A stretch of DNA of 64,000 nucleotides from Lathyrus oleraceus (Eukaryota > Streptophyta > Magnoliopsida > Fabales > Fabaceae): contig NC_066585.1 in assembly GCF_024323335.1 (NCBI RefSeq), positions 535,054,082 to 535,118,081 on the forward strand. The letters are read 5' to 3'. Shown here piece by piece: positions 23,645 through 36,814 of this stretch. The notes under the pieces are model-generated. The model made no database searches and was not told the DNA's origin. It saw only the letters and a program-made list of their open reading frames with translations. Within the stretch, counting starts at the first letter, position 1; each line of letters opens with the position of its first letter. The position numbers and the translations under genes were made by a program.

Positions 23645-23856
23645 TGTTGGTGCAAAGGTAGAATAAATGATGAATGGAAATATTCTATTCAGAGAATGAC
23701 GGCTACAAAACATGATGATAAAAGTTACAATGATTGTCACCCTATTTATAAGCTAAAACTAGGGTTACTAGAATAGGATAAAATACTAAAATACCCTCTA
23801 ACAAACTTAGGGGCTAAGAAAATAGTACAACTAATAAATATGAATTACTTCTAATA
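23645..23856 (-). repeat. Copia B 5' LTR
   Basis: 212 bp, identical to the 3' LTR. It is the promoter LTR for the minus-strand element. Confidence 0.97.
23741..23750 (-). promoter_or_regulatory. Copia B promoter TATA box
   Basis: TATAAATAGG on the minus strand, mid-LTR, is a near-ideal plant TATA box. It would start transcription about 30 bases further, leaving a short R-U5 leader. Confidence 0.6.
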
Positions 23857-24198
23857 TGACCTACCTCTTTATCAAAATTTATCTTGGCAGAACCAATTAT
23901 GTCTCCTATGCTTAACATTCTCGCTAAATATGCTAGTAATATATGTTGCTATTGTAAAATTATTAATGTTGTTGTTGTTGAGAGTAAAAGGTTTAATGTA
24001 TCAGTTGTAAAGGAATTTTTTGTCCTAAAATGTTTAATTCATGTTGTTGTTGTTATTGTTATTGTTGTTGTTTGTTTCTCAGGATCCTCTATTTGGGGAT
24101 ACTTTTGGCATAATATTAACTTGTTAAATAAGTTAATAAGGGACCTAAGATATATATGAAAAAACACATAATTATTCATTTTATTTTTAGAAGGTAGC

Positions 24199-27100
24199 TA
24201 TGGGTCATAGTTGAATGAAAGCAAATAGACTAAGTGCGGAGTATGAGAGTGGAGTGGTTGAATTTCTTCAATTTTCTAAAATAAATATTTTTGAAAATAA
24301 TGGAATTTTTTATTTTCCTTGTGGTTTTGTGTGGGAATACTAAAAAACATGGAAAGAAAGAAATATTGAGTCATTTATGTTGTGACAGAATTTGTTAATA
24401 TTATAAGACATGGACGTGGTATGGTGAAGTGAAAAAATCTTAAATATGTCGCACAAAGATGAAGATAATGTAGATATGGATGATTGACTAGAAGATATGA
24501 TTTTTTTATTGGAGAAAATTATTTTAAGAGAGTCCATGTGTATGATACTTTATGTAGTAACAAGGAAGAAATATTATATTCGGGGTGCAAAAATTTCAAA
24601 TGATTGTCAGTGGTGTTAAGACAATTTAGTCTGAAAAAAAAAAGTGGGTGGAAGGATAAAATCTTCACTTAATTGCTTGAATTGTTGAAAGACATGCTTC
24701 TAGAAGGTAACAAGTTGTCGAAATGTATATATGAGGCCATGAATATATTATGTCCAATGGGTATGAACTATATCAAAATACATGTATGTCATCGTGAATT
24801 CATATTATACACTAATGAATATGAAAAATGAAATTAATGTTGAAGTGTGGGGGTTACATTACAAGTTGAAGGATAAGAATATTGATGATGATGATTGTGT
24901 AACCAAAAAGAGTTCTCCTACCAAGGTAATGTCGTACCTATCAATAACTCCAAGTTTCAAGAGAATGTTTGTTAACCTAAATGATGCAAATAATATTAGA
25001 TGGAATACAGATGAAAGAAAATTTGATGGAAAACTTTATCTTTAGCTGATTCTTTATAATGGAAGAAATTGATTAGCTGTTTCTGGATTTTGGCCATGAG
25101 CCAAGAAACCTTAGGCGTGTACTTTCCACTGATGGAATGAACTTGTTTGATAATTTGAGTACTAACCATATTTTATGGCTTATTCTTCTGATAATTTAAT
25201 ACCTATCTTTGCGGTTGTGCATGAAGTGCAAATATACGATGTTATCTATGATGATTTCAGTCTCATGACAACTAGGAAATAACATAGGTGTTTATCTAAG
25301 TTTGTTGATTGAAGATTTAAGAGTTTAATAAGAGGAAGACATTGATGTTGATGATGCCTATTCGGGTGAAAATTTCAAGATGTGTGTCATGTTGAATTTC
25401 ACAATCAATGATGTTCCTACGTATGATAATTTGTCTGGGTACATGGTTAAGGGACATAAAGTGTATCCTATATATGAAGTAGACACATGCCACCACCAAC
25501 TAAATAATGGAAAATGATTGTTTACCTTGGGTATAAAAAAAATTCTAAGATACAATCATCCATATCATAGATTGCATAAGGCTTTTAATGGAAAGCAGAA
25601 TTTTGATATCGCTCCAAAGCCCTAAATCGGGGAGGAAATTTATCAAGGACAACAACATATTAATGTTGTATTTGAAAAGAAACAAAAAATATCACTGAGA
25701 AAAATATATAGAAAATGAGGTTATTGTTATTTGATCTTCCATATTAGTCTAGCTTTGATTTAAGATATTATCTTGATGTGATGGACGTGGAGAAAAATGT
25801 GTGTGATAATGTAATTAGAACACTTCTCAATATTCAAGGCAATGCAAAATATGGTAAGAAGGCTCATCTAGAAATGGTGGATATGGGTATACGAGACTAG
25901 TAAACCCTGGAAGAAATAGGGAATGTCACACTTTATCTAAAAAAGAAAAAATGTTTTTATGAGTGTTTGTAGGGTATCAAAGTTCCTTAAGCGTACTCAT
26001 CTAATGTAAACAAAATTGTGTTAATGAAATATCTCAAATTAATTGGCTTAAGCTCTTATGTGTGTCATATCTTAATCAATAACGTCTATTAGTGGCTATT
26101 CGTGGCATCTTGCCAAAAAAAATGTAAGAGAAACTATAACTAAATTATGCTTATTCTTCAATGATGTATTATATTAATTCATTGATCCATAAAAAATAGA
26201 TGAGTTAGAACATGAGGCTACAATTATCTTGTGTCAATTAGAGATGTATTTTTCTCCATCTTATTAATTAGGCTACAATTATCTTGTATCAGTTAGAGAT
26301 GTATTCCCCTCGATTGTCAGTACAAGGAGGGAATAGGTATAAAATAAATAAATAAAATAAGCTAAAATGCAGTTGTTTGGAATATGCCATAAATAAAAAA
26401 TTAAATGTAAAATAAAAATATGCTTAAATGCAATTTCTAGGATTCGAAGAGGTGTTGATCAAAATGTATTGGAATAAAAAAACAAAATAAGCTAAAATGA
26501 AGTTGTTTGGAATATGACCAAAATATTTCTCCTCGATTTCCAGCTCAACTGAAGGAATATTTCATAAATAAAAAATTAAATGTAAAATAAAATTTGCTTA
26601 AATGCAATTGTTAGATTCGAAGGGGGTTGATCAAAATGTATCCCCTCTATTGCCAACACAACCAATGGAATATATATAAAAAATTAAAATAATTGATATG
26701 TGGTTCGCCTATGGTTTCACCTCAGTTGTTCGTTGGTTGAGGTATAAGATTTTTTGTAAAATATATTATTTGTTGTAGTGATACAAAATCAAAGGATGAT
26801 CATAGTACCATGCAAAATAGTGGGGTTGTGGTTGATGTTGAATCCATGTACTTCTCTAGTTTCAAAGATAAGAATCTTTTAATGACATTTACAGTGTACT
26901 TTGGGGTTATTGGATAGATTTGAGAGAATAATTATGTTATATATAAAGTGCCTTTATTTAAAGGCAAGTGGATTGACAGTAACGATGATGTACAAATTAA
27001 TGAATTATGATTCATACAGGGTTGACCTTCACAAGATATCTTATATGAACGAACCTTTTATCATGGCATCACAAGTAATACAAGTGTTTTATATCACTGA

Positions 27101-27286
27101 TCCTTCTAACAATAGATGGTTAATTGTTCTCCAAGCAAAACACATTCCTACTAGTGATGAAAATCAAGATTTAACTCTTGATATTTCTGAGATTGTTTCT
27201 TTCTTAACGCACATGTGTACCTTATATGAAGAAAATAATTCAGATGATGTGCATGCTATTTGTTATGATCATCAAGAAAGGATATA
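24199..27286 (+). pseudogene. CACTA transposase TNP2 pseudogene
   Basis: Colinear pieces of a TNP2-type transposase. 24199-24420 is the transposase-associated N-terminal domain (ANRLSAEYESGVVEFLQFS, with W-to-stop TGA near 24211). 24580-25060 holds LLELLKDMLLEG, CPMGMNYIKIHVC and VMSYLSITPSFKRMFVNLND. 25330-25480 is the core (DAYSGENFKMCVMLNFTIND, NLSGYMVKGHKVYP). 25745-25900 reads YYLDVMDVEKNVCDNVIRTL. 25970-26300 resembles DUF4218. 26800-27286 is the DUF4216 C-terminal region (HKISYMNEPFIMASQVIQVF, DPSNNRWLIVLQAK). Functional relatives bind subterminal repeats and cut CACTA ends. Many stops and shifts make this copy dead; 26310-26770 appears to be an intron. Confidence 0.9.
26260..26690 (+). 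repeat. Diverged tandem repeats in the TNP2 intron
   Basis: Segments with AAATAAGCTAAAATG(C/A)AG, TTTGGAATATG, CATAAATAAAAAATTAAATG, TTAAATGCAATT and GTTGATCAAAATGTAT recur two to three times. They are interspersed with CTCGATT...AAGGA words resembling the element's subterminal repeats. Confidence 0.7.
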
Positions 27287-27541
27287 AGAAAACTAACAAA
27301 TAAATATTTTTTTTATTATTTATCCATAATTTATTTGTTATTTTTTATTCTTATTATTTATAGTTAATATTGTTATAAATGTATTTAATTGATTTTATTC
27401 TTTTTTTAAATAGATAAATTATTATTATTCTAATTTATATTTCGTGTTTAATTAATGGACACCGACTATTCATATATGAAGACTTATATGGCGTACATCC
27501 ATTCACATTGGACAAGTTGCTTCCTTGAATTTTATGAGTTC

Positions 27542-27685
27542 AATTGAGCCATGATATATTTGAGTGATGTTGTAAAAAATAAATATGTATAGTTTATGGG
27601 TCACTTTGGTCATAATTGAGCCATGATATATTTGAGTGATGTTGTAAAAAATAAATATGTATAGTTTATGGGTCACTTTGGTCAT
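27542..27685. repeat. 72-bp tandem duplication
   Basis: AATTGAGCCATGATATATTT begins at 27542 and 27614. The two 72-base copies look identical, including GGGTCACTTTGGTCAT at the end of each, so the duplication is recent. Confidence 0.93.
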
Positions 27686-28166
27686 GTTTGATTAGCATAT
27701 CCAATTTATGTATATAATGTGTGTCATTTTGGCTTTAATGTGACTATGTATAATTTCTGTTTTTCCATTGTAGCCATTAAATGGTATAAAATGTATCATT
27801 TAAGTTCTGTTTTAAAAAAAAAATATAGGTTATACCAATAATATATAATTAAAAAAGATCATATTTTAAAAATACAAGAAAATTCACATCGGTTAACCAT
27901 TTCAATCGATGTGAATATGGTCCTCAAACCTATACCCCCTCCGTTAATAGTTCAAACCAAGGGAAAACTAATGGAAAATATGAGGAATTTCACTTTGGCT
28001 CAAAGTCCAATAGATATACGCACTTTATAATTTTTCGCCTCAATCAATTATCTTAGAGAAAAAATATCACACTTTCCATTATACTATTTGTTACCTTAAA
28101 TTCCCCATCAAAATAAATTAAAATAACTTTTCAACCTAAAATAAAAACTTATTTTTCGTAATAGTG

Positions 28167-29747
28167 ACTTCATCTTTTACACTACATTTTTTAAAAATTA
28201 TTGGAACTAATTGAAAAGAAGAAAAAAACGAGCCCAATATACCTCTTCAACTTGGTTATGTATCCTCGATAAATAGATCGAAATCATTGCAATCAACCTG
28301 ACCAAAATGGGAGAATAAAATACATTTGATTTGATATAATATAATTTGTAAAGATTCAACTCAAATCTTATTAGTATATGAAATTACATCTCACTGCATG
28401 GTAGATAATACTATATTAACATTCGTGAGCATTAAGTAAAATATAAACATCGCTATCAACATTTTGTAAGCTTGCTTATGAGTCACTAAGACAACTTACC
28501 TTACTTTAAATTTTTCATAAAATACAAAAACTTGTTTTCTTGTGTAACATTAAAAACGTGTGAGATCTAAAACAAAGTTTTTAATGATTTTTGTTCTTAA
28601 TAGCCGCCCCCACTGTACGTTCAGAATTCTAATCAACGTTCCAAGTGACCAAGTGACAGGAACAATTTGATTAATTTGATTCATCAAATCTCTCCCAAAA
28701 GGTAGAAAAAGTTTAACTTGTCAAAAATGGTATAATGGATAGTTCCTTTTAGATAAAGATGATTACACCAAGTGGAATTTATTTATTTATTCTTTAAATT
28801 TATGATTAAAGATATGTATGTATTAATCCATCAAGTAATGCCATTTCACTGTAGTAGTGTTCAAGTCAAAAAGAAACCAAGTAACGACAAAATATGCGTG
28901 AGGTCACCATTGTCATCAAACAAATTAATTTCTTGAGATTAATAATTTGGAGGGTTATTATTATGTATTGAAAAAGAAACCTCACTCAAATATAGTATTG
29001 TGGAGAACGACAATGCAGCCATCAATGGTATATAGCACTTTTGTACCACATTTGGACCATTTAGTGAAAGGTTGCATTCATGAATCATGGTTAAGATTCT
29101 TTTACATTGACATTAATATTGTGATAATGTGTATATTTTATATTTTCAATAAACTTCAAAATAGAATTTTTACAACATAAATTTTTTAAATATAAAATAT
29201 TGCTATCAAGATAGTTTTATGAAATATTATTATACAAATATTATAATAATATTTTTATTTGCACGATATATATTTATTTGTTATAAAAATTTTAAAATAT
29301 AATTTTTATAGCATTATATATTTAGTAAAGTAAAGACATTTAAATAAGAACATTAGTTTAATAGATTCTCATCAAAGTTTACTTTAAATATTTTTATTTT
29401 TCTGTGATGCCTTTTTTTTAATTATTAAAGTATAAGTTTATTTTAAACAGTTTTATAAATTTATATTGATATTTTTTATTGAAAAATTATATGATTTTAT
29501 AATATAATAGTATTTTTTTTAACAAAAATTATTAAATAAATAGTATAAGTGTCAATAAAAGAATTGTTAAAATTTTCGAGAGAGATTATCTGATTAATAT
29601 TAAAATATAACAGAAATAAATTCATTATAACAATTGATTATAAAATTATTTTTAAGTAAGATAAAATCTAAATCATAAATATAAAGTAAGACAATCTAAA
29701 AGTTATGAATATCATTTTCATTCATTTTTCAAATTAATGAAATGTTC

Positions 29748-29750
<3 letters not shown>
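28167..29750. other. AT-rich stretch, no gene found
   Basis: 28600-29100 is less AT-rich but holds only short frames without family resemblance. 29160-29750 is almost pure A/T. Confidence 0.5.

Positions 29751-29807
<57 letters not shown>
29751..29807. repeat. (AT)n microsatellite at the gap edge
   Basis: About 28 AT units run directly into the run of Ns, so the true length is unknown. Confidence 0.95.
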
Positions 29808-30687
29808 NNNNNNNNNNNNNNNNNNNNNNNNNNNNNNNNNNNNNNNNNNNNNNNNNNNNNNNNNNNNNNNNNNNNNNNNNNNNNNNNNNNNNNNNNNNNN
29901 NNNNNNNNNNNNNNNNNNNNNNNNNNNNNNNNNNNNNNNNNNNNNNNNNNNNNNNNNNNNNNNNNNNNNNNNNNNNNNNNNNNNNNNNNNNNNNNNNNNN
30001 NNNNNNNNNNNNNNNNNNNNNNNNNNNNNNNNNNNNNNNNNNNNNNNNNNNNNNNNNNNNNNNNNNNNNNNNNNNNNNNNNNNNNNNNNNNNNNNNNNNN
30101 NNNNNNNNNNNNNNNNNNNNNNNNNNNNNNNNNNNNNNNNNNNNNNNNNNNNNNNNNNNNNNNNNNNNNNNNNNNNNNNNNNNNNNNNNNNNNNNNNNNN
30201 NNNNNNNNNNNNNNNNNNNNNNNNNNNNNNNNNNNNNNNNNNNNNNNNNNNNNNNNNNNNNNNNNNNNNNNNNNNNNNNNNNNNNNNNNNNNNNNNNNNN
30301 NNNNNNNNNNNNNNNNNNNNNNNNNNNNNNNNNNNNNNNNNNNNNNNNNNNNNNNNNNNNNNNNNNNNNNNNNNNNNNNNNNNNNNNNNNNNNNNNNNNN
30401 NNNNNNNNNNNNNNNNNNNNNNNNNNNNNNNNNNNNNNNNNNNNNNNNNNNNNNNNNNNNNNNNNNNNNNNNNNNNNNNNNNNNNNNNNNNNNNNNNNNN
30501 NNNNNNNNNNNNNNNNNNNNNNNNNNNNNNNNNNNNNNNNNNNNNNNNNNNNNNNNNNNNNNNNNNNNNNNNNNNNNNNNNNNNNNNNNNNNNNNNNNNN
30601 NNNNNNNNNNNNNNNNNNNNNNNNNNNNNNNNNNNNNNNNNNNNNNNNNNNNNNNNNNNNNNNNNNNNNNNNNNNNNNNNNNNNNNN
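29808..30687. other. Assembly gap (880 Ns)
   Basis: Unknown bases. Any reading frame drawn across it is meaningless. Confidence 0.99.
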
Positions 30688-32499
30688 TTTATCATTTCTT
30701 ATATGTGCACACTAAAAAAGAGAATAGATAAATATAAGAGCATATATTATAAGGTTTATTACACAAATAATATAAATTAAAATTAAAATCAAACAAAAAA
30801 TTAGCGTTTATATTATAAGGCGTATGTGCAATAAAAAAAAAAGCAGCGCTAGTAGATACTAGTACTATAGTAAAATCTTATAAGGACAAAAAAAACAACT
30901 ATTTAACGACAAAAAAGGGACGTGGTCAAATAAACTCTTACAACAAGTTTATCATTAAATGTAACATAGCATTGGAATTTGAATTCGCATCTTCTACCTC
31001 ATATTTCGTAACTGATTACATTCATGCATTATGGACAATTAAACCACATATGATGATGTGTTTCAACCATTTTATAGTGGCAACATTAGTGTTGAATTTT
31101 CTTTAATATCTTTTTCCAGGAAAGGTAGAATTTTCTTGATACACTTACGTTTAGTGAATGAAAGTTTAATTGACTCCAAGCTTAAATCCACTTGTCACCA
31201 TTTCTAGTTTAGTGTTCTATTCTATGTAGGGACATACACCTATTTCACTCAATAAAAAAGGTAGTGTTAGAAAGACTGGAAAATATTGAGTGTTCCTAAC
31301 GCAAATAATTGATATCGTAGTAAATCAATAGGATAACAAATTACCTTAATTGTCTCTTTTTTAAAAATAATTACACTTTAAAAAGAATATTTTAATAATT
31401 TTATAATGTCTAATTTAATCACCCGAGTTATTCAACCATCTTATTACATGTGTTATTTATTCTCTCTCATTCCCTTTAAATTATTTTACCATTTTTATTA
31501 AGATATTCAAATTTCAAAATTTAAATTGTGTTCAATTTCATATTATTATTTTTTTTCTCCTTTAATTCATATTTTCTCTTCATTCTTCCTTTGCATTTTT
31601 ACTATGTCATTTTATTTTATTCACATTTTTTTTTCAAATTTCAAATCTTTTTTATATTTTTTTCATATTTTCTCACTTTCATTTTCAATTTTTTAACACT
31701 TTATTTTTTTTTCTTTTTTTCCTGAGTATCAACTATCTTTCTATTAAAATTAAATACCACCAAACTACTTTAATTGCTCTTTCCTTTATATTAATTTAGA
31801 CTAATAAAATTTTTTAAAAATTAATAAATAACTAATGTCTCAATTTTTTTTTCAAGTGATAATTCTTATTTTCAAATGTCAAAGTTTTTCTTTTTTTCAC
31901 GAGTCACTATCAATAAAATACTTATTTTATTTTAATTAACAATTGTGTTTATTTGAGACACAAAATTGTAATTTTTAAATGTCAAAATTTTTATTTTTCT
32001 CACTGACCACTATTATCAAGATACTGATTTTATTTTAATTAACATTGAGACACATAATTTTTATTTTCAAATGTTAAAATTGAATTTATATTATCATTAT
32101 TTATTTTATAATTAAATAACTCATTTCAAATTTACATGTATATCTAAATAAAATATACCTATGAGTATTTTGTGAGTTTGCTATTAAAACTGTATTTTCA
32201 TTATTAGAATTTGTTTGAAATCTTATATTATTTAAATTTTTATGACGTGATTTTATATATGATTGTAGTTATCTTTTAAAAATAAGATCCAAACACATTT
32301 AACATAATTTTAGTCTATATTTCCAATACACACTTACATTATGACACAACTATAACTACACAATTTTATTGCCATCAAATTATAACACAATTACACGTAC
32401 ACGATTATATGCATAATATAATAAATGCGTTCTTGTGAAAACCATGGTTGAATATTGACTTGATTAACTCAAAGGGTTGGATTGATTTTGTTTTAGAAA

Positions 32500-32503
<4 letters not shown>
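30688..32503. other. AT-rich stretch, no gene found
   Basis: 31500-31730 is very T-rich and gives a phenylalanine-rich frame that is compositional. No element termini were recognised. A small tandem repeat is listed separately. Confidence 0.5.
31838..32085. repeat. About 100-bp imperfect tandem repeat, 2.3 copies
   Basis: TTTTCAAATGTCAAAGTTTT at 31869, TTTTTAAATGTCAAAATTTT at 31972 and TTTTCAAATGTTAAAATTG at 32063 each start a unit. Units contain a CACTATCA-like word and ATTTTATTTTAATTAAC. Confidence 0.75.

Positions 32504-32594
<91 letters not shown>
32504..32594. repeat. (TAA)30 microsatellite
   Basis: About 30 uninterrupted TAA units over 91 bases. Confidence 0.97.
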
Positions 32595-34391
32595 TACTCC
32601 AATTATAGATATATAATGGTCTCCTTACAATTACATATCTATATTTTAATTTTATTTTATTGATAGTTTAATGATCAGACATCTTTTTTATAACTTAAGT
32701 TTTTTTCAAAATAAGAAAATCTATTAGATTAATAACCTCTTTATACAAAATCTATTATATATATTTGTTTTATCTGATCTTAAAATAATTAAAATTATTT
32801 TAAATTTTAACTATCTTATCGGATCTTATATGTGAGTTGATCAAATTTCGTATTTTGATATTTCACTCAATTATCTAAGATTATATAATTATATATTCAC
32901 AATAGTATATACTATTAATGAATTAAAGACTCCTTACTCATAACAATAAGAAATAAAATGAGTTCTATAGGAGATATACCATTAGAATCTCCTTAATTTT
33001 AAGGAAAAAAAACTTACTCAAACATAATTAAAGATAAACTAAAGTATATTAACATGTGCATAATGTAGGAATAACTAAAAGAAATGTGAATATATTATTT
33101 AACCAAAACTAACAAGAACTAAAGTAAGAACACTTAAAAGTATATTTGTATGAGGATACTCTTGAAAAATAATCATAAGTTGTCATACAAAATTTGTGTG
33201 ACTATGTTAATCAACAATAGATACAATCATTTCATTAGCGGATGAATAATAATACGGTCTTGGTGTCTCCCACTAGTTGGTTGTGTTACACAATGGCATA
33301 ATTGTTTTGTTTCGACTTTTGGAATTCTTCATATTTTCTTTTCTTGTCTTAGCATTAATGTTGTATCAACATTATATGGTCGTGTTGATTGTTGCTTTCT
33401 TTTCTTATTTTTTTCCAGTTTTTCTCGAATCAACTTGGCCTTATTTATCCAAAAGTTTATCCCTAGTATTTTATTGGTCATTATTAACCATTGAAAATGC
33501 ATTAAAATCTAGTTTTGTTCCTAAAATACAAAATAAAATAAAACATATTAAAAAAAAGTTTAAAACCAACCTAAATTCATTAACATTTCCTAATACTTCT
33601 GGGCTAAAAAGTTTTTATTTAACATGTCATCAAACTCACTGATGCTTACATCATTGTCTATCTTCATGCGATTTAAAAATATTTAAAAATAAAAGAAATT
33701 TAAATAAAAATTTGACAAATAAAAATATATATGCAAATTATAGATCTAATAGATAATTATAAAGAAAGACAAAGTTGATTAAACATTTTTAAAAAATAAC
33801 TCTCATATTAAGATCAGTTATCCATCTTTCCTTTATCTCGAATTTTATCAGAGAATCATATCATGAATTTGATTCTGGATCATAATCTCTACTACATCTT
33901 TTATGACAAAACAAAAAAATCTAAAATGCACTTTGATTGGGTTGTAATAGAGTCATATTATTAAGAAAATACATGCATAGAAGCGTCGCTCTAATGACTT
34001 GTAACTTTTTGTAATTTAGACAAAATAAATGAACATTTATCCACGTTTCTTTTTTTTTCTTTCCCTATTTTATTCTTCTTATTTTGCAAGAGCTTTTAAT
34101 TGTTTTTTTCTTCTTTTTTCCTTCTTTTTTTTATTTACTTCAAAAAAAATATTTTTGTTTTTTCTTACTTCATCATCTCATCTTTATTAAAAAAATATAT
34201 CCAAAAATAAAAAGATTAGAACTAACTCTATGGTCAAGAAAATAATTCTATGATACTTTTTATTTTTGCAAATGTCATAGAGGTAGAAATTAGTCTCAAC
34301 AACAATTTTTATTCAAGTTCTAGATAATATAAGATATTGAAATTATTTATTTTTATTAAGTATACTCAGATATAAAAAAAAAATATTATTG
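32595..34391. other. AT-rich stretch, no gene recognised
   Basis: 33277-33642 holds a 121-codon plus-strand frame with a hydrophobic start and a lysine-rich end. Neither strand resembles a family I know, so I leave it unannotated. 34387-34391 (TATTG) is the left target duplication of copia C; the right copy is AATTG at 40623-40627. Confidence 0.45.
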
Positions 34392-34635
34392 TGTTAGGGA
34401 AAGTGTTTACTTGCACAACAAGAAAATAAAAAATGAAGGATTAAAGAGATGAAAGTTGAGAACAATAGTAAAAATGAATTCAATAATGATTGAAGAATCA
34501 TACATGGTGTGCATATATTATTTATAGGCTATATCAAAACTAACTAACTTTGATAGTTACTAACTAACGACAAAGTAAGTTATAACTCCTAACTACCATC
34601 GTAATTCAATTCTAGGATTGAATTAACTAACAAAA
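34392..34635 (-). repeat. Copia C 3' LTR
   Basis: About 244 bp, paired with 40378-40622. The minus strand carries CCTATAAATAAT around 34522-34533, a TATA-like box. Confidence 0.85.
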
Positions 34636-36279
34636 TGCTCCTTGAATTCTATCTTATACCATTCATTTGATTGTAAATACACATTATGTGTTCCTCAAAA
34701 CCAAAAACATGACAGTATTCATCCATTTGATTACCACATCTACAATATGTGTAGTAGTAGGCCAATGTAAAATCTCTAGCCTACATTGATTGATATGCTC
34801 CTTCATGAAATAGAACCTCACATCAATGTGTTTGCTCATGCCATAAAAAATTGAGTTCTTTACTAGATTTATAGTTGGATTGTTATCAATTTACCACTTG
34901 ATTGACTTCTTAACCTCAACCTACAGCTCCTTCAAAATTGGTTCTATCAATATATCTTGACATGTAGCATATGATACCGTTATATGTTCTAATTCACATG
35001 ATAAAAGTACTACAACAAGTTATTTCCTTGAAAAACAAGAAATTGGTGGATAAAAGAAACTAAAGTAGTTGCCAATGTTGCTTCTCATATCAACTTTGTC
35101 ATAAAGTTTGTATTTATATAGTATATGATCTATGTATCTAAATCATTTGCAGAAGTTGGAAATAAAAGGTTCACAATCCATTGTACCTCTCAATTATTTC
35201 AAGATTCTTCTTATTGCCTTAATGTGAGATCTCTTTGGATTATCCATAAATCTACTCACCAAGACAACAACAAAGCAAATGTTTGGCCTACAATTACAAA
35301 CATATCTTAGTGAACATACAATCTCTTTGAATATTATGGAATCCATATTCTTTTCTTTGCCTCCTTTATCTAGCTTGAGATTGGCTTCAACAGGTCTTGT
35401 TGCATGGAATCATTCTTTCATCTTAAACCTTTTGAGAATTTTACCAACATACTTTCTCTAATGCAACTTTAAATCCTCTTGAGGATTTGAGAAATTACAT
35501 TCCAAGAAGTAGGATAACATTCCTAAGTCAATCATCTCAAATCCATACATCATGAGCTCTTTTAATTTCCTGATCTCGGACTTCTTGCTTCCACATACTA
35601 GTAGATCATCAACGTACAAGCATATCAATATTATGTTTGATGTTGTTTCCTGCAGATACACACCATACTTAGTTTTACATTTTTTGAAGCCCATGTGTAC
35701 TAGGAAATCATATATCCTTTTGTTCCATTATCTAAGTGTATGCTTTGAGCCATAAAGTGATTTACTCAATCTATATACTATGTATTCCTTTCCTTTGATA
35801 ACAAATTTTGGTGGTTAAGAGACAAGTGTATGTTCTTCAATAGGACCTTTTAAAAATATTGAATTAACATCTAGGTGGAACATGAACCATAAGCCTAATT
35901 ATTTTAGCTCTAACATCTAGAGCATATAAGTTGTTTGACAATTGAATCCAAACACAAGAGAATGGATGAATCGTGTGGTTTTAAAAAATACGTCCAATTA
36001 TTAAAGTCTTGATTTATAAATATGTTTAAATTATTTGTGTAAATCAAATAGATAATAGGTAGCAGAATAATTAAAAGAATCAAATTAGAGAGATCAAGAT
36101 ATGGGAATACAACATAAATAAATAAAGAATTTGAAATATAGAGAGATAAGAGAAAAGATAAATACACCAACGATTTATTACAATTTGGTCTACTCTTATC
36201 CCTAAGAATTTTTTTCTTGAGAGTTTCCATATGAGATGTGAGTTTTTCAAAGATTAACCCCAAAAATGTTCTTACAACC

Positions 36280-36535
36280 AAATATGAGATTTTACACTAG
36301 CTAATATTCGAACGAAATAAGAGATTTTATATCGGGATAATCTCAAATCCAGACTGAGCTTTTACACTAGGCTGAGCTCATGAACCAAACATAATTTTAG
36401 ATGGCTAAATCCAATAACAAAATAGGAGCTTTTAACAGGCTGAGCTCATGAACAGAACAAAGATTTTACCTGGTTAATCTCAAGAACTAAACAAAGCTTT
36501 TGCATGGCTTAGCTCAAGAACCAAAAAACAACTTC
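36280..36535. repeat. Degenerate ~36-bp repeats in the insertion
   Basis: Seven or so units vary on (GA)GCTTTTACACTAGGCTGAG + CTCATGAACCAAACA. The phrases TTTTAC..GG, CTGAGCTCA, and AAGAAC(T/C)AAACAA recur at 36286, 36324, 36356, 36398, 36424, 36463 and 36497. Confidence 0.8.
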
Positions 36536-36814
36536 TTTCGAAGATATTACACAAGATACATATCCCACTTGAGTAACTTACAATATTCTCATAGTACCGG
36601 AAGAACATAAACTTAAAAAATATTTTTCACTCTCAAAGCACTAAGGAAACTTTCAGAAGAAAATGGAAGAAATGAAATAGAGAGGGAGAGAGTAGAAAGT
36701 GAGAAAGTATGATTAAAATATATTTTTTGGAGTATTTTAAAATGAGGATAAGCCTTCTATTTATAGGAGAAAAGTTTGGATAAAAAAGAAACAAATTCAT
36801 AGGCCTTTACTGAT

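Larger units (their letters stand above)
19067..23856 (-). mobile_element. Copia B: very young, nearly complete Ty1/copia retrotransposon
   Basis: The 4790-bp element has two 212-bp LTRs (19067-19278, 23645-23856) that I read as identical at every base. Flanks are TGACC at 19062-19066 and TGACC at 23857-23861, a perfect 5-bp target duplication. The LTR starts TGTTGG on the plus strand and ends TA rather than CA in both copies. A primer site (23630-23642) and a polypurine tract (19279-19290) lie just inside. Gag and pol share one reading frame interrupted by a single TAA at 22954-22956. Identical LTRs imply a very recent insertion, inside the older CACTA element. Confidence 0.97.
18212..28166 (+). 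mobile_element. Decayed CACTA (En/Spm) transposon carrying TNP2, split by copia B
   Basis: The TNP2 pseudogene at 24199-27286 defines the family. Both flanks carry the alternating GGTT/AACC words usual in CACTA subterminal regions: left TTATTAACCGATGG near 18309 and CTCAACCGATAGG near 18490, right CACATCGGTTAACC near 27886 and CAATCGATGTG. The right end may be ...TTTTTCGTAATAGTG at 28166, whose reverse complement starts CACTATTACG. The left end near 18212 (CGCTACAAC) is weak and no 3-bp target duplication was found. 18540-18860, rich in CTTCATCTTC, looks like the untranslated leader. Copia B inserted at 19067. Confidence 0.6.

Noticed and set aside
19451..23661. Plus-strand frames of 65-142 codons opposite copia B
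   Set aside because: Antisense shadows of an excellent pol frame with full catalytic motifs.
28600..29100. Host gene exon because of lower AT content
   Set aside because: No open frame with coding signals or homology is visible on either strand.
29718..30780. Long open frames on both strands across the N run
   Set aside because: They consist of unknown residues plus TA-repeat translation; there is no evidence of coding.
32405..32663. Poly-isoleucine frames on both strands
   Set aside because: Translation of the (TAA)n repeat.
33277..33642. 121-codon frame with a hydrophobic N-terminus and lysine-rich C-terminus
   Set aside because: No family resemblance, AT-driven composition, no promoter or homologue that I can point to.
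36280..36535. CRISPR-like array from evenly spaced repeats
   Set aside because: Units are degenerate, unspaced tandem copies within a plant retroelement insertion.
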